Shown: positions 10,353 through 21,906, counted from the first letter of the stretch. The stretch is DNA of 64,000 nt from Maricaulis maris (GCF_003634045.1 NZ_RBIM01000002.1:310001-374000), one strand, 5' to 3'. Notes: generated by a model not told the origin, from the sequence alone. Translations and numbers: made by a program.

Positions 10353-12491
10353 TTAAAGACCCCCTTGCCCGATCAGGATCCAGAGCGTGAAGCCCAGGAC
10401 GCCGATCAGCATGACGAATGCATAGTGATAGAGGAAACCGGATTGGCCCTTGGCCAGGCGGCGCGCCGCCGCCAACGTCGTGCCGGCGACGCCGTTGGGG
10501 CCAAGACCGTCAATCAGCTTCACATCACCGATTTTCCAGAACAGGTCACCTAGTGCCTTGGCACCGCGTACGAAGACAAAATGGTAGATCTCGTCGACAT
10601 ACCACTTGTTGTAGAGGAAGGAATGAAGCGGACCGCCACGCGCCGCGATGCGCGCGCCCATGCCTTCATTGACCAGGTAGAACCAGATCGCCATGGCAAA
10701 GCCGATCAGGGTCGCGATGAAAGGCGACAGCAAGACCCATGTCGGCGGATGATGTCCGCCACCATGATCGCCTTCGGCCTCTTCGGCGTGATCATCGACG
10801 ACGGCGTGGGTATCCGCGACCACTTGTGATGGCGGCGCGTCATGACTTGTCTCGGTTGCGTGATCATCGGCTATGGCATGGTCGTCAACCTGGCTGTCAG
10901 CCACAGCGTGATCACCGGCAACGGCCGGGCCGTGCGAGGCGGCCGGGACGGCGTCGTGCCAGAAATGACCAGCATTCTCGCCGATGAAATCCGACTTGAA
11001 GAGACCGCCCGCCAGGACCGCGCCGACAGCCAGCACGACCAGCGGCATCGCCATGGCGAATTTCGGGTCGTGGGCGTGATCGTAAACGTCCTTGGGACCC
11101 CGATATTTGCCGTGGAAGGTCATGAAGATCAGGCGCCAGGAGTAGAAACTCGTCAGGAGGGCTGCGACACAGCCGATCCAGAAGGCCGGGATGCCGAAGA
11201 AGACACCTTCGCGGCCCGCCATGAAGGCGCCCTCGATGATCGCGTCCTTGGAGAAGAAGCCGGCAAAGCCCAGATCCCAAGGCAGAAGGCCCAGGGCCCC
11301 GAAGGAGAAACCGACACCGGTCAGCGCGACCGTACCGATGAGCATCATCAGCCAGGTCATCGGCATCATCTTGTAGAGGCCGCCCATCTTGCGCATGTCC
11401 TGCTCGTCGTGGACGCCGTGGATGACCGCGCCGGAGCCGAGGAACAACAGCGCCTTGAAGAAGGCGTGCGTGAACAGGTGGAACATCGCGGCGCCATAGA
11501 GGCCCAAGCCGGCGGCAAAGAACATGTAGCCAAGCTGCGAACAGGTCGAATAGGCGACCACGCGCTTGATGTCGTTCTGCGCCACACCAACCGTCGCCGC
11601 GAACAGCGCGGTTGATGCACCGATTACCGTCACGAAGGCCGAAGCCGCCTCGGCATTCTCGAAGATCGGGAAAGCCCGGCAGACCAGGAAGACACCGGCG
11701 GTGACCATCGTTGCGGCGTGGATCAGCGCGGAGACCGGCGTCGGGCCTTCCATCGCGTCCGGCAGCCAGACATGGAGGAAGAACTGGGCCGACTTGCCCA
11801 TCGCGCCGATGAAGAGCAGGAAGGCGATCAACTCGATCGCATTGAGCTCCATGCCGGCAAAGGCCAGCACCGCATCGGTGTGTTCGGGCACAGCCGCGAA
11901 GACATCGTCAAAGCTCACCGAGCCAAAGACATGGAAGATCGCCATGATGCCCAAGGCAAAGCCGAAATCGCCGACCCGGTTGGTCACGAAGGCCTTGATG
12001 GCCGCATCATTGGCCGACTTCTTCTTATACCAGAAACCGATCAGCAGATAGGAGGCCAGTCCCACACCTTCCCAGCCGAAGAAGAGCTGGAGGAAGTTGT
12101 CGGCGGTCACCAGCGACAGCATGGCGAAGGTGAAGAGCGACAGGTAGGAGAAGAAGCGCGCCCGGTGGGGGTCGTGCTCCATATAGCCCCAGGAATAGAT
12201 GTGAACGAGCGAGGAGACCGAGGTCACCACGACGAGCATCACGGCTGACAGACTGTCCAGCTTGATCGCCCAGGAGACGTCGAACGCGCCGACGCTCATC
12301 CAGGTCGCCAGATGAATGGTCTGGGCATTGCCGCCATAGGTGACGTCGAAGAAGGTGATCACCGACAGCACGAAGGACAAGAGCACGAAGAAGGTCGTGA
12401 CGATCTGCGCCGTACGGTGGCCGACATGATTGCCGAGAAGGCCGGCAAAGGCCGATGCGAGGAGCGGCCCGAAGACGATAATGGGTGCCAT
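10353..12491 (-). CDS. nuoL: NADH-quinone oxidoreductase subunit L, with His/Asp-rich insert
   Basis: A 712-residue distal antiporter-like subunit of complex I. Family marks are LQLFFGWEGVGLASYLLIGFW, AQFFLHVWLPDAMEGPTPVSALIHAATMVTAG and NDIKRVVAYSTCSQLGYMF; a C-terminal extension supplies the lateral amphipathic helix. It is longer than most NuoL because of a hydrophilic stretch at residues about 520-581 with 10 His and many Asp/Ala (GDHAV, DDHAI, DDHAT, DDHAE, GGGHH). The flanks on either side are normal, so this is an in-frame elaboration, not a frameshift. It lies 6 bp after nuoK. Confidence 0.96.
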   Translation of the reverse strand: MAPIIVFGPLLASAFAGLLGNHVGHRTAQIVTTFFVLLSFVLSVITFFDVTYGGNAQTIHLATWMSVGAFDVSWAIKLDSLSAVMLVVVTSVSSLVHIYSWGYMEHDPHRARFFSYLSLFTFAMLSLVTADNFLQLFFGWEGVGLASYLLIGFWYKKKSANDAAIKAFVTNRVGDFGFALGIMAIFHVFGSVSFDDVFAAVPEHTDAVLAFAGMELNAIELIAFLLFIGAMGKSAQFFLHVWLPDAMEGPTPVSALIHAATMVTAGVFLVCRAFPIFENAEAASAFVTVIGASTALFAATVGVAQNDIKRVVAYSTCSQLGYMFFAAGLGLYGAAMFHLFTHAFFKALLFLGSGAVIHGVHDEQDMRKMGGLYKMMPMTWLMMLIGTVALTGVGFSFGALGLLPWDLGFAGFFSKDAIIEGAFMAGREGVFFGIPAFWIGCVAALLTSFYSWRLIFMTFHGKYRGPKDVYDHAHDPKFAMAMPLVVLAVGAVLAGGLFKSDFIGENAGHFWHDAVPAASHGPAVAGDHAVADSQVDDHAIADDHATETSHDAPPSQVVADTHAVVDDHAEEAEGDHGGGHHPPTWVLLSPFIATLIGFAMAIWFYLVNEGMGARIAARGGPLHSFLYNKWYVDEIYHFVFVRGAKALGDLFWKIGDVKLIDGLGPNGVAGTTLAAARRLAKGQSGFLYHYAFVMLIGVLGFTLWILIGQGGL

Positions 12492-12497
12492 GATCCC

Positions 12498-12809
12498 CTA
12501 GCCCTTCATCAGGTTGACGCCCTCAACCGAGATATCACCCCGGTTGCGGAAATAGACGACGAGAATGGCCAGACCGACCGCCGCTTCAGCGGCCGCCACG
12601 GTCAGGACGAAGAGTGCGAACACTTGCCCGGCGAGATCGCCGAGGAAGGCCGAGAAGGCCACCAGGTTGATATTGACCGAGAGCAGGATCAGCTCGACCG
12701 ACATCAACAGGATGATGACATTCTTGCGGTTCACGAAAATGCCGAAGACCCCGATGGTGAAGAGCACACCGGCGACGGCGAGATAATGTCCCAGTCCGAC
12801 GTCCATCAT
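12498..12809 (-). CDS. nuoK: NADH-quinone oxidoreductase subunit K
   Basis: A 103-residue, three-helix membrane subunit. The conserved channel glutamates are in [15 protein letters not shown] and [13 protein letters not shown]. Two consecutive ATG codons open the frame; the first overlaps the nuoJ stop as ATGA, and the second would shorten the protein by one residue. Length matches the family. Confidence 0.95.
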   Translation of the reverse strand: MMDVGLGHYLAVAGVLFTIGVFGIFVNRKNVIILLMSVELILLSVNINLVAFSAFLGDLAGQVFALFVLTVAAAEAAVGLAILVVYFRNRGDISVEGVNLMKG

Positions 12810-13417
12810 TCCCCAATCCCCTGTCCCGGCTTGATGTCATGCATGGTCACGGCGTCCTTGCGATCACGACCGACCTGGGCCGACACGCTCTGGCGACGCA
12901 CGCCCGGCTTGTGGCGCAGGGTCAGCACGATGGCGCCGATCATGGCGACCAGCAGCACAAGGCCTGCAGCCTGGAAGAAATAGACATATTGGTCGTAGAT
13001 CACGAGGCCGAGCGCCTCGATATTGGTCATGCCCTCAGGAATGGCCGCATCACGCAGCGCCATCGCCTGGTCGGAGGCCTGCCAGGTCATGCCGATCATG
13101 CCCAGCTCGACGGCCAGGATGATGGCGACCAGCCCGCCCAATGGCAGATAGCTCAAAAAGCCCTGCTTCAGCTCGGTGAAGTCGACATCCAGCATCATCA
13201 CGACGAACAGGAACAAGACCGCGACCGCGCCGACATAGACAACGATGAGCAGCATGGCGAGAAATTCCGCGCCGAGCAGCACGAACAGCCCGGCCGCCGA
13301 GAAGAAGGCCAGGATCAGGAACAAGACCGACCGCACCGGGTTGCGCGCGATCACGACCATCAAGGCCGAAAAGATCGCCACTCCGGAAAAGGCCCAGAAA
13401 GCCAGGTTAGCGAGCAT
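12806..13417 (-). CDS. nuoJ: NADH-quinone oxidoreductase subunit J
   Basis: A 203-residue, five-helix membrane subunit. Typical features are [54 protein letters not shown], read in pieces here as the TM2-TM3 region with the pi-bulge helix that couples quinone chemistry to pumping. The C-terminal tail is hydrophilic. It starts 44 bp after nuoI, the largest gap inside the nuo operon, and overlaps nuoK by 4 nt. Confidence 0.94.
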   Translation of the reverse strand: MLANLAFWAFSGVAIFSALMVVIARNPVRSVLFLILAFFSAAGLFVLLGAEFLAMLLIVVYVGAVAVLFLFVVMMLDVDFTELKQGFLSYLPLGGLVAIILAVELGMIGMTWQASDQAMALRDAAIPEGMTNIEALGLVIYDQYVYFFQAAGLVLLVAMIGAIVLTLRHKPGVRRQSVSAQVGRDRKDAVTMHDIKPGQGIGE

Positions 13418-13461
13418 GGTGCCCTCGTCCTCTCAAATGCGTCCCGGACACACCCACCGCA

Positions 13462-13950
13462 TCAGCGGTAAGGCGCGTCGAGTTCCAGGTTCTTGGCAAT
13501 TTCCCGTTCCCAGCGATCGCCGTTCTCGAGCAGTTTTGCCTTGTCGTAGAAAAGTTCTTCGCGGGTCTCGGCGGCGAATTCGAAATTCGGGCCTTCCACG
13601 ATTGCATCGACCGGGCATGCCTCCTGGCAATAACCGCAATAGATGCATTTGGTCATGTCGATGTCGTAGCGAGTCGTACGGCGCGAACCATCCGAACGAG
13701 GCTCGGCTTCGATCGTGATCGCCTGGGCCGGGCAGATGGCCTCGCACAGCTTGCAGGCGATGCAACGCTCTTCGCCATTAGCATAGCGACGCAGCGCGTG
13801 CTGGCCGCGGAAGCGCGGGCTGAGCGGTCCCTTTTCGAACGGGTAGTTCAGCGTCGCCTTCTTGGCGAAGAAATAGCGCATGCCGAGCCCGAAGGCGGAC
13901 CAGAAGTCCATCAGGAGCGCGCCGCGAAATGCTTGTTGAATGCGTCCCAT
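13462..13950 (-). CDS. nuoI: NADH-quinone oxidoreductase subunit I
   Basis: A 162-residue peripheral-arm ferredoxin subunit carrying clusters N6a and N6b. Two 4Fe-4S motifs are complete: C63-x2-C66-x2-C69-x3-C73P and C102-x2-C105-x2-C108-x3-C112P. The N-terminal amphipathic part ([20 protein letters not shown]) docks on the membrane arm. It starts 3 bp after nuoH. Confidence 0.97.
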   Translation of the reverse strand: MGRIQQAFRGALLMDFWSAFGLGMRYFFAKKATLNYPFEKGPLSPRFRGQHALRRYANGEERCIACKLCEAICPAQAITIEAEPRSDGSRRTTRYDIDMTKCIYCGYCQEACPVDAIVEGPNFEFAAETREELFYDKAKLLENGDRWEREIAKNLELDAPYR

Positions 13951-13953
13951 GAC

Positions 13954-15024
13954 TTACCCCTGCGGTCCGTAAACGACGGCGGCGCCGACCAGGGCGACTG
14001 CCGCGAGCGAGATGGGCAGGAAGATTTTCCAGCCCAGCCGCATCAGCTGGTCGTAGCGGTAGCGTGGCACCAAGGCCTTCACCATCGCGAACATGAAGAA
14101 GAAGAAGACGATCTTGGCGGCGAACCAGAAGAAGTACCACGCATGCGAGGCCAGGTAGGGCCAGCCCGACACGTCCAGGCCGAACGGGTCATTCCAGCCG
14201 CCGAAGAAGAGGATCGACGTCATCGCACACATCAGCACGATGTTGAGATACTCGCCGACCATGAACAGGAGATACGGGGTCGAGGAGTATTCGACCTGAT
14301 AACCCGCCACCAGTTCCGACTCGGCTTCCGGCAGGTCAAACGGCGGACGGTTGGTTTCGGCCAGGGCCGAGATGAAGAAGATCACCGCCATCGGGATCAT
14401 CACCAGGAACATCGGCATCGGCCAGGCGTGGAAGGACAACACATTCCAGTTCCAGAAGCCGCCCGCCTGCATTTCGATGATCTCGGACAGGTTCATCGAT
14501 CCGGCAAACAACAACACCGTGACGATGATGAAGCCGATCGAGACCTCGTAGGAGACCATCTGAGCCGCCGAACGCAGCGCCCCGAGGAAAGGATATTTCG
14601 AGTTCGAGGCCCAGCCGCCGATGATGATGCCGTAGACACCCAGGCTCGACATGGCGAACAGGTAGAGCAGGCCGACATTGAGGTCGGCAATCACCCAGCC
14701 CGGTGCGGCCGGAACCACGGCCCAGGTCACGAAGGCAAGGATCAGCGTGATCAGCGGCGCCAACAGGTAGAGCGAGCGATCCGCCCCGGCCGGCACGACG
14801 ATTTCCTTGAACACGAATTTGAAGAAATCAGCGAAAGACTGCAGCAGACCAAACGCGCCGACCACGTTCGGGCCCTTGCGCATCTGTACCGCCGCCCAGA
14901 CCTTGCGGTCCATCAGCAGGAGGAAGGCCAGCGAGATCAGGAGGACGATGGCAAAGGCGAGGATTTGCGCCACGGCCATGCCAAGCCCGCCCCAGACACC
15001 GAATTGTTCGATGAAATCCGTCAT
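13954..15024 (-). CDS. nuoH: NADH-quinone oxidoreductase subunit H
   Basis: A 356-residue, eight-helix membrane subunit forming much of the quinone chamber. Diagnostic stretches are [19 protein letters not shown] on the first cytoplasmic loop, [19 protein letters not shown] and [21 protein letters not shown]. It is positioned between nuoG and nuoI with 3-bp gaps on each side. Antisense frames across this region are long only because of codon bias. Confidence 0.97.
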   Translation of the reverse strand: MTDFIEQFGVWGGLGMAVAQILAFAIVLLISLAFLLLMDRKVWAAVQMRKGPNVVGAFGLLQSFADFFKFVFKEIVVPAGADRSLYLLAPLITLILAFVTWAVVPAAPGWVIADLNVGLLYLFAMSSLGVYGIIIGGWASNSKYPFLGALRSAAQMVSYEVSIGFIIVTVLLFAGSMNLSEIIEMQAGGFWNWNVLSFHAWPMPMFLVMIPMAVIFFISALAETNRPPFDLPEAESELVAGYQVEYSSTPYLLFMVGEYLNIVLMCAMTSILFFGGWNDPFGLDVSGWPYLASHAWYFFWFAAKIVFFFFMFAMVKALVPRYRYDQLMRLGWKIFLPISLAAVALVGAAVVYGPQG

Positions 15025-15027
15025 CGC

Positions 15028-17115
15028 TTACTCCGCAGCCATCTGGGCCGGACCGGATGCGAGGGCGGAACATTCCGCCAGCGTCTCGGAGGCCCGTACG
15101 ATCGGGTTGGTGAAGTAGAAATTCCGCACGGCCGGGACGAAATCTGTCGCCTCGACATCACCGGCCGCACCGGCCGCCTTCGCGTCATACCCCTCACTTG
15201 CACCCGGTGCGTGATCGATTCCCGCCAGGACGGGAACATCCTCGAACAGTTTGTGGCGCAATTCGGTGAGGTTGTTATAGGGCAGCGTCTTGCCCAGACG
15301 CTCGGACAGGGCCCGGAAGATCGCCCAACCCTCTTTCGCGTCGCCCTTCGGGAAGGTCGCGCGATAGGCCAGCTGCACGCGACCTTCGGTATTGGCAAAC
15401 AGGCCGTCCTGCTCGGTCCAGGCGGCACTCGGCAGAATGAGATCGGCGCGGTGCGCGCCGGCATCACCATGACTGCCGACATAGATCACGAAGGCATCGC
15501 CAAACTGAGCCAAGTCCAGCTCGTCAGCGCCCATCAGGACAACCGTGTCGAGCGGATTGGACTGCATGCCGGCGACATCATGACCGCCCTCGCCCGGCAC
15601 AAAGCCGAGATCGAGACCGGCAACGCGGCTGGCCGCCGTGTGCAGGATGGACAGGCCATTCCACTCGGCGCTGACAGCCCCGACCGCATCGGCCAGTTCA
15701 CCGGCGGCGCGCAGCACCTGGGCGCCATCGGCGCGCGTCAGGGCGCCGGAACCAACCAGGATGAGCGGACGCTTGGCGTCCTTGAGCGTCTTGATGAAGC
15801 CGGAGCGCTTTTTCTTGAGACCGGCGAGAATAGCGGCCGAGGTGCCGACATGCTCATAGGGGTAGGTCAGATCGACCGCTTCACCGATCAGCCCGACCTT
15901 TGTGTCATTGTGCAGCCAGGTCTTGCGGATGCGGGCATTGAGGACGGCAGCCTCGGTACGCGGATTGGCGCCGATGATGAGGATGGCATCGGCCTCCTCG
16001 ATCCCGGCAATGGTCGCGTTGAAGAGATAATCCTCACGCGCACCGCCTCCAACTTTCGCGCCATCCTGGCGGCAATCAACCGAGGTAACACCAAGCGCAT
16101 CGGCGAGATCCTTGGCGGCCTTCATCTCTTCGGCCGAGCACAGATCGCCGGCGATCATGCCGATCTTGGAGGCGTCACCGCCCAGCTTCTCAGCCGCGAT
16201 TGTCAGCGCTTCAGGCCAGTCGGCCGGACGCAGCTTGCCGTTCTCGCGGACATAAGCCTTGTCGAGACGCTGACGGCCAAGGCCCTCCCAGGCGTAGCGC
16301 GTCTTGTCGGAAATCCATTCCTCATTCACGCCCTCATGGACACGCGGCAGAATGCGCAGCACGGCGGAGCCGCGCGCATCGACACGGATATTCGAGCCGA
16401 GCGCGTCCATCACATCAATGGTCTCGGTCTTTGTCAGCTCCCACGGGCGGGCATTGAAGGCATAAGGCTTGGAGGTCAACGCGCCGACCGGGCAAAGATC
16501 AATGACATTGCCCGAAAGCTCCGACGTCACAGCGCTTTCCAGATAGGTGGTGATTTCGGCATCCTCGCCGCGACCGATCATGCCGATCTCGGGCGAACCG
16601 GCGACTTCGGTCACGAAACGGACGCAGCGCGTGCACTGGATGCAGCGCGTCATCTCCGTGGCGATGATCGGACCCATTTCCTTGTCTTCAACCGCGCGCT
16701 TGTTCTCCGGGAAACGGGAACCGGTACGGCCATAGACAAGCGACTGGTCCTGCAGGTCGCATTCCCCGCCCTGGTCGCAGATCGGGCAATCGAGCGGGTG
16801 GTTGATGAGCAGGAATTCCATCACCCCTTCACGGGCCTTCTTGACCAGCGGCGACAGCGTATTCATCGCCGGCGGCTCGCCATTCGGCCCGCCGCGCATG
16901 TCACGCACATTCATCGCACAGGAGGCCGCCGGTTTCGGCGCGCCGACGAGCTCGACCAGGCACATCCGGCAATTACCGGCGACCGAAAGGCGCTCGTGAT
17001 AGCAAAAGCGCGGGATTTCCCGGCCAGCCGCTTCAGCCGCCTGCAACAGCGTATAGGAAGTCGGAACCTCGATTTCCTCGCCGTCGATAATGATTTTGCG
17101 GAGATCTTCGCTCAT
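15028..17115 (-). CDS. nuoG: NADH-quinone oxidoreductase subunit G
   Basis: A 695-residue iron-sulfur subunit of the NADH-oxidising arm. The N-terminal 2Fe-2S (N1b) ligands are in [15 protein letters not shown] and the later Cys of PAASC. The His-Cys3 cluster N5 is in [17 protein letters not shown], and cluster N4 uses [10 protein letters not shown] plus a later DLCPVGAL. The remainder is a molybdopterin-oxidoreductase-like fold without cofactor, as in other complex I enzymes; N7 ligands are absent, as is usual in alphaproteobacteria. It is 12 bp after nuoF. Confidence 0.97.
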   Translation of the reverse strand: MSEDLRKIIIDGEEIEVPTSYTLLQAAEAAGREIPRFCYHERLSVAGNCRMCLVELVGAPKPAASCAMNVRDMRGGPNGEPPAMNTLSPLVKKAREGVMEFLLINHPLDCPICDQGGECDLQDQSLVYGRTGSRFPENKRAVEDKEMGPIIATEMTRCIQCTRCVRFVTEVAGSPEIGMIGRGEDAEITTYLESAVTSELSGNVIDLCPVGALTSKPYAFNARPWELTKTETIDVMDALGSNIRVDARGSAVLRILPRVHEGVNEEWISDKTRYAWEGLGRQRLDKAYVRENGKLRPADWPEALTIAAEKLGGDASKIGMIAGDLCSAEEMKAAKDLADALGVTSVDCRQDGAKVGGGAREDYLFNATIAGIEEADAILIIGANPRTEAAVLNARIRKTWLHNDTKVGLIGEAVDLTYPYEHVGTSAAILAGLKKKRSGFIKTLKDAKRPLILVGSGALTRADGAQVLRAAGELADAVGAVSAEWNGLSILHTAASRVAGLDLGFVPGEGGHDVAGMQSNPLDTVVLMGADELDLAQFGDAFVIYVGSHGDAGAHRADLILPSAAWTEQDGLFANTEGRVQLAYRATFPKGDAKEGWAIFRALSERLGKTLPYNNLTELRHKLFEDVPVLAGIDHAPGASEGYDAKAAGAAGDVEATDFVPAVRNFYFTNPIVRASETLAECSALASGPAQMAAE

Positions 17116-17127
17116 CGGATGATGCCC

Positions 17128-18441
17128 CTACTCGGCCGCGACCTGGCTGACAAAGACAGGCTTGCCAGCGCGGTAATTGTTGATGCGGTCCTCGATCTCG
17201 GACCGGAAATGGCGGATCAGGCCCTGGACCGGCCAGGCGGCCGCGTCACCCAGGGCGCAGATCGTGTGACCTTCGACCTGACCGGCGACGTCCAGCAGCA
17301 TGTCGATCTCTTCAATCGTCGACTCCCCGGCCGCCATGCGGGTCAAGACGCGCCACATCCAGCCGGTGCCTTCGCGGCACGGCGTGCACTGGCCGCAGCT
17401 TTCATGGCGGTAGAAATAGGAGATTCGGGCGATCGCCTTCACCACGTCGGTGGACTTGTCCATGACGATGACGGCGGCGGTGCCCAGCCCCGATTTGTGC
17501 GCGGAAAGCGCGTCGAAATCCATCAGCACGTCGTCGCAAATGTCTTTCGGCAGGAGCGAGACCGAGGAGCCGCCGGGAATGACGGCTTTCAGATTATCCC
17601 AGCCACCGCGCACACCGCCGGCATGCGTCTCGATGAGGGTCTTCATCGGGATCGACATGGCTTCTTCGACATTGCACGGATTGTTCACATGGCCGGAGAT
17701 CGAGAAGATCTTGGTGCCGACATTGCGCTCGCGACCGAAGCTGGCGAACCAGTCGGCGCCGCGGCGCAAAATGGTGCCGGCAACGGCGATCGATTCGACA
17801 TTATTGACCGTGGTCGGGCAGCCATAGAGGCCGGCATTGGCCGGGAATGGCGGCTTGAGGCGCGGTTGCCCCTTCTTGCCTTCCAGGCTTTCCAGCAGGG
17901 CCGTCTCTTCGCCGCAGATATAGGCGCCGGCGCCGTGATGGATATAGACGTGGAAGGGCCAGCCATGAATATTGTCATCGCCGATCAGCTTGGCCTCATA
18001 GGCCTCCTTGACGGCTTTCTCCATGGCCAGGCGCTCGGTGACATATTCACCGCGCAGATAGATGTAGCAGGCATGGGCCTGCATCGAGAATGAGGCGATC
18101 AGGCAGCCTTCGATGAGAAGGTGCGGATCATGCCGCATGATCTCGCGGTCCTTGCAGGTGCCCGGCTCGGATTCGTCGGCATTGACGACGAGATAATGCG
18201 GGCGGGCGCCCACTTCCTTGGGCATGAAGGACCATTTCAGACCGGTCGGGAAACCGGCGCCACCACGGCCGCGCAGGCCGGAGGCTTTCATCTGGTCGAT
18301 GATCCAGTCACGACCCTGTTCGAGGATTTCCTTGGTCCCGTTCCAGCAGCCGCGCTGCTTGGCACCGTCCAGCCCGGCATCATGATGCCCGAACAGGTTG
18401 GTGAAGATACGGTCTTTGTCCTGGAGGAGTTGCGTCGCCAT
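17128..18441 (-). CDS. nuoF: NADH-quinone oxidoreductase subunit F
   Basis: A 437-residue flavoprotein subunit binding NADH, FMN and the N3 4Fe-4S cluster. Signatures are [20 protein letters not shown] (FMN/NADH loop), [18 protein letters not shown] and the cluster motif [15 protein letters not shown], with the fourth Cys in [10 protein letters not shown]. The ATG at 18441 has a GGAGGG ribosome site inside the 3' end of nuoE. Confidence 0.97.
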   Translation of the reverse strand: MATQLLQDKDRIFTNLFGHHDAGLDGAKQRGCWNGTKEILEQGRDWIIDQMKASGLRGRGGAGFPTGLKWSFMPKEVGARPHYLVVNADESEPGTCKDREIMRHDPHLLIEGCLIASFSMQAHACYIYLRGEYVTERLAMEKAVKEAYEAKLIGDDNIHGWPFHVYIHHGAGAYICGEETALLESLEGKKGQPRLKPPFPANAGLYGCPTTVNNVESIAVAGTILRRGADWFASFGRERNVGTKIFSISGHVNNPCNVEEAMSIPMKTLIETHAGGVRGGWDNLKAVIPGGSSVSLLPKDICDDVLMDFDALSAHKSGLGTAAVIVMDKSTDVVKAIARISYFYRHESCGQCTPCREGTGWMWRVLTRMAAGESTIEEIDMLLDVAGQVEGHTICALGDAAAWPVQGLIRHFRSEIEDRINNYRAGKPVFVSQVAAE

Positions 18442-18444
18442 GGG

Positions 18445-19125
18445 TTAGCCCTCCGCCTTGCTGGTTTCAGGCTTGGCCGTATTCGGCAGCTTGATTTTCT
18501 TTGCGCGAGAGCCGTCATAAAGCGACGGATCCGTCAGCACCTTGGTGCCGTGCGGCTCGGAAGCATTGCGATCCGATTGCGGGCCGTACTTGACCGTCTT
18601 GCCGGCCGCCAGATCGTCCATCAGGGCTTCCAGCTTGGCGCCGTCCAGATCCTCAATGTAATGGTCGCCATCGGGGTTGGCGAGCTGGATCATCGGGGCA
18701 TTGGCGCAGGCGCCCATGCACTCGACCTCGACCCAGGTGAACTTGCCGTCGGCGGAAATCTCGTGCGGCTTGCCGATGCGCTTCTTGCACACATCAATCA
18801 GCTCGTCCGAACCGCGCAGCATGCAGGGCGTGGTGCCGCAGACCTGGATCAGGTGCGTCCCGACCGGCTCGAGATTGAACATGGTGTAGAAGGTCGCGAC
18901 TTCGTAGACGCGGATATAGGGCATTTCCAGCCGGTTCGCGATCTCGCGAATGGCGGGTTCGGACACCCAGCCTTCCTGCTTTTGCGCGATCCACAGCATG
19001 GGAATGACCGCCGAGGCCTTCTTGGCTTCGGGATATTTGGCCAGCCAGAACTTGATCTCGGCTTCGCTCTTCTTGTTGAAGGCAAAGCTTTCCGGCTGCT
19101 CTTTTGCGAGACGACGAACGCTCAT
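18445..19125 (-). CDS. nuoE: NADH-quinone oxidoreductase subunit E
   Basis: A 226-residue thioredoxin-fold subunit holding 2Fe-2S cluster N1a. The four ligands are in [12 protein letters not shown] and [11 protein letters not shown]. The start at 19125 ([14 protein letters not shown]) overlaps the nuoD stop by 4 nt; the open frame extends 121 codons further upstream but that part overlaps nuoD and shows no family similarity. The C-terminal 50 residues after the fold are a polar extension typical of alphaproteobacterial NuoE. Confidence 0.95.
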   Translation of the reverse strand: MSVRRLAKEQPESFAFNKKSEAEIKFWLAKYPEAKKASAVIPMLWIAQKQEGWVSEPAIREIANRLEMPYIRVYEVATFYTMFNLEPVGTHLIQVCGTTPCMLRGSDELIDVCKKRIGKPHEISADGKFTWVEVECMGACANAPMIQLANPDGDHYIEDLDGAKLEALMDDLAAGKTVKYGPQSDRNASEPHGTKVLTDPSLYDGSRAKKIKLPNTAKPETSKAEG

Positions 19126-20330
19126 CGGTCGATCTCCCCGAACACGACATCCAGCGAGCCGATGATCGCGGACACGTCGGCCAGCATGTGGCCCTTGCTC
19201 ATGTAATCCATCGCCGCGAGGTGGGCGAAGCCCGGTGCGCGGATCTTCAGGCGGTAAGGCTTGTTCGAGCCATCCGAGACCAGATAGACGCCAAATTCGC
19301 CCTTGGGCGCCTCGACGGCAACATAGACCTCGCCCTCTTCCACCCGCACACCCTCGGTGTACAGTTTGAAGTGCTGGATCAGCGCTTCCATCGAGCGCTT
19401 CATCTCGGCCCGGCGCGGCGGCGAGAATTTCGAGTCGGTGGCCAGCACCTCGCCCGCATTCTCGTCCTTCATGAGCCAGTCGCAGCACTGGATCATGATT
19501 TTCACGCTCTCGCGCATCTCTTCCATGCGGCAGAGGTAACGATCATAGCAGTCGCCATTCTTGCCGACCGGAATGTCGAATTTCAGCTCGTCATAGACCG
19601 AATAGGGCTGCGAGCGGCGCAGGTCCCAAGCCAGGCCCGAACCGCGCACCATGACACCGGAGAAGCCCCAGGCCAGCACGTCTTCCTTGGTCACAACGCC
19701 GATATCGACATTGCGCTGTTTGAAGATGCGGTTTTCGGTCAGAAGGCTGTCGATATCGTCCAGCTTGGCCGGGAATTGGTCACACCAGGCGCGAATGTCC
19801 TCGACCAGCTTCATCGGCAAGTCCTGATGGACCCCGCCCGGCCGGAAATAATGGGCATGCATGCGCGAACCGGAAGCGCGCTCATAGAACACCATCAGCT
19901 TTTCGCGCTCTTCAAAACCCCAGAGCGGCGGCGTCAGCGCGCCAACATCCATGGCCTGCGTGGTCACGTTCAAGAGGTGGTTCAGCACCCGGCCGATCTC
20001 GCAATAGAGCACGCGGACATATTCGCCGCGCTTGGGCACGGTAATGCCGGCCAGCTTTTCAGCGGCCATGCAGAAGGCGTGCTCCTGGTTCATCGGCGCG
20101 ACATAGTCGAGACGGTCGAAATAGCCGATGCCCTGGAGATAGGTCTTGTGCTCGAGCAGTTTCTCGGTGCCACGGTGCAGAAGGCCGATATGCGGATCAA
20201 CGCGCTCGACAACCTCGCCATCCAGCTCCAGCACCAGGCGCAGCACGCCGTGCGCAGCCGGGTGCTGCGGGCCGAAATTGATCGTGAAATTGCGTTCGGA
20301 CTTGCCGGTTTCGATCATGTCATCAGCCAT
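19122..20330 (-). CDS. nuoD: NADH-quinone oxidoreductase subunit D
   Basis: A 402-residue 49-kDa-type subunit that forms the quinone site together with NuoB. Recognised by [36 protein letters not shown], the [11 protein letters not shown] segment with the quinone-site Tyr, and the ending DVVFGEIDR. It is separate from nuoC (2-bp gap), not fused as in enteric bacteria. It overlaps nuoE by 4 nt. Confidence 0.97.
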   Translation of the reverse strand: MADDMIETGKSERNFTINFGPQHPAAHGVLRLVLELDGEVVERVDPHIGLLHRGTEKLLEHKTYLQGIGYFDRLDYVAPMNQEHAFCMAAEKLAGITVPKRGEYVRVLYCEIGRVLNHLLNVTTQAMDVGALTPPLWGFEEREKLMVFYERASGSRMHAHYFRPGGVHQDLPMKLVEDIRAWCDQFPAKLDDIDSLLTENRIFKQRNVDIGVVTKEDVLAWGFSGVMVRGSGLAWDLRRSQPYSVYDELKFDIPVGKNGDCYDRYLCRMEEMRESVKIMIQCCDWLMKDENAGEVLATDSKFSPPRRAEMKRSMEALIQHFKLYTEGVRVEEGEVYVAVEAPKGEFGVYLVSDGSNKPYRLKIRAPGFAHLAAMDYMSKGHMLADVSAIIGSLDVVFGEIDR

Positions 20331-20332
20331 GC

Positions 20333-20950
20333 TCAGCCACCCTTCTGGCCGTCTTGGGCCTTCTCATCACCCGGGATGATGTATTTGGCACCTTCCCACG
20401 GGCTCATGAAATCAAAGTCGCGATATTCCTGGACCAGCTCGACCGGCTCGTAGACGACCCGTTTTTGCTCTTCATCCCAGCGCACTTCGACATAACCGGT
20501 GAGCGGGAAGTCCTTGCGCAGCGGATGGCCCTCAAAGCCGTAATCGGTCAGCAGGCGGCGCAGGTCCGGATGGTCGGCGAAGACGATGCCATACATGTCA
20601 AAGGCTTCGCGCTCGAACCAGTCGGCCACCGGATAGACCGGGATAACGGTCGGGACCGGGGTTTCCTCATCCGTCGACAGTTTCACGCGGATGCGGTGAT
20701 TCTGGTGCATCGAGAGCAGGTGATAGACGACCTCGAAGCGCTCGGCGCGCTGCGGATAGTCGACCCCGCAAATGTCGATCAGCGTCGTGAACCGGCAGGC
20801 CGGATCATCACGCAGCCAGGTCAGCACGCTTTCGATCCGGTCACGATGGATCTCGACCGTCAACTCACCATTGGCGATCGACCAACCGGTGACGGCGGCA
20901 TCCTGGGCGTTGGCAACGTGCTCGCCGAGAAGTTTGAGGGCTTCGCTCAT
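20333..20950 (-). CDS. nuoC: NADH-quinone oxidoreductase subunit C
   Basis: A 205-residue 30-kDa-type subunit. The family signature [20 protein letters not shown], followed by [20 protein letters not shown], is intact. The start at 20950 ([11 protein letters not shown]), behind a GAGAG-type ribosome site and 13 bp after nuoB, is preferred over in-frame starts up to 21130 that lie inside nuoB. Confidence 0.96.
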   Translation of the reverse strand: MSEALKLLGEHVANAQDAAVTGWSIANGELTVEIHRDRIESVLTWLRDDPACRFTTLIDICGVDYPQRAERFEVVYHLLSMHQNHRIRVKLSTDEETPVPTVIPVYPVADWFEREAFDMYGIVFADHPDLRRLLTDYGFEGHPLRKDFPLTGYVEVRWDEEQKRVVYEPVELVQEYRDFDFMSPWEGAKYIIPGDEKAQDGQKGG

Positions 20951-20963
20951 TTCCCGCTCTCTC

Positions 20964-21530
20964 CTAGCGCTCGATCGAGCCTTCGCGGCGGATCTTCTTT
21001 TGCAATTGCAAAATGCCATAAACCAGGGCTTCCGCGGTCGGCGGGCAGCCCGGTACATAGATATCCACCGGAACGATCCGGTCGCAGCCACGCACGACCG
21101 AGTATGAGTAGTGATAATAGCCGCCGCCATTGGCGCACGAGCCCATCGAGATGACGTAACGCGGCTCGGGCATCTGGTCGTAGACCTTGCGCAGGGCCGG
21201 CGCCATCTTGTTGGTCAATGTACCGGCGACAATCATCACGTCCGACTGGCGCGGGGAGGCGCGCGGCGCAAAGCCGAAGCGCTCGACGTCATAACGCGGC
21301 ATCGAGGCCTGCATCATTTCCACGGCGCAGCAGGCCAGACCAAAGGTCATCCACATCAGCGAGCCGGTACGGGCCCAGGTGACGAGATCATCGGCGGCCG
21401 CAACCACGAAACCCTTGTCGGCCAGCGCATCGCTGACGCCGTCAAAGAACGGGTCGTGCTTTTTCGGGTCATAGCCGGGAACGGTCGCGCGTCCGGCCAT
21501 GCCGGCATGAGGTGTCAGATCAGATGCCAT
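20964..21530 (-). CDS. nuoB: NADH-quinone oxidoreductase subunit B
   Basis: A 188-residue PSST-type subunit with the terminal cluster N2. Ligands are the tandem Cys67-Cys68 ([10 protein letters not shown]), Cys132 (GSCANGGG) and Cys162 (VPGCPPT). The N-terminal 40 residues are a variable extension. It starts 7 bp after nuoA. Confidence 0.97.
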   Translation of the reverse strand: MASDLTPHAGMAGRATVPGYDPKKHDPFFDGVSDALADKGFVVAAADDLVTWARTGSLMWMTFGLACCAVEMMQASMPRYDVERFGFAPRASPRQSDVMIVAGTLTNKMAPALRKVYDQMPEPRYVISMGSCANGGGYYHYSYSVVRGCDRIVPVDIYVPGCPPTAEALVYGILQLQKKIRREGSIER

Positions 21531-21537
21531 TTTTGGA

Positions 21538-21906
21538 CTACTCCCAATCCAGCGCGCCTTTTCTCAGCTCGTAAACGAAGCCGATGGTCAGAACGGTGAG
21601 GAAGACCATCATCGACCAGAATTCGAACGGGCCGAGATGCTCGCGAAGGGTCACCGCCCAGGGAAAGAGGAAGGCGACCTCGAGATCGAAGATGATGAAG
21701 AGAATGGCGACGAGGTAGAATCGCACATCGAACTTCATCCGGGCGTCGTCAAAGGCGTTGAACCCGCACTCATAGGTCGACACTTTTTCCGGATCAGGCC
21801 GCGACGGCGCGATCACGAAAGCGGCGACCATGAACCCGATCCCGATCGCCGCAGCGATCGCGAAAAAGATCAGGATGGGCAGGTATTCCAGAAGCAATGC
21901 GTCCAT
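21538..21906 (-). CDS. nuoA: NADH-quinone oxidoreductase subunit A
   Basis: A 122-residue, three-helix membrane subunit opening the operon. The conserved loop STYECGF (Cys47) and the second helix with [10 protein letters not shown] carry the family's acidic residues. The start at 21906 (MDALLLEY) gives the normal length; an in-frame extension to 21972 lacks similarity. The 259 bp upstream hold the presumed nuo promoter and a Fur-type box at 22115-22129. Confidence 0.95.
   Translation of the reverse strand: MDALLLEYLPILIFFAIAAAIGIGFMVAAFVIAPSRPDPEKVSTYECGFNAFDDARMKFDVRFYLVAILFIIFDLEVAFLFPWAVTLREHLGPFEFWSMMVFLTVLTIGFVYELRKGALDWE

Noticed and set aside
13798-18093. 1431-codon open frame on the plus strand
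   Set aside because: It runs antisense to nuoF-nuoI, has no recognisable domains and an Arg/His/Asp/Gly-rich composition; it is a product of codon bias in the opposite genes.
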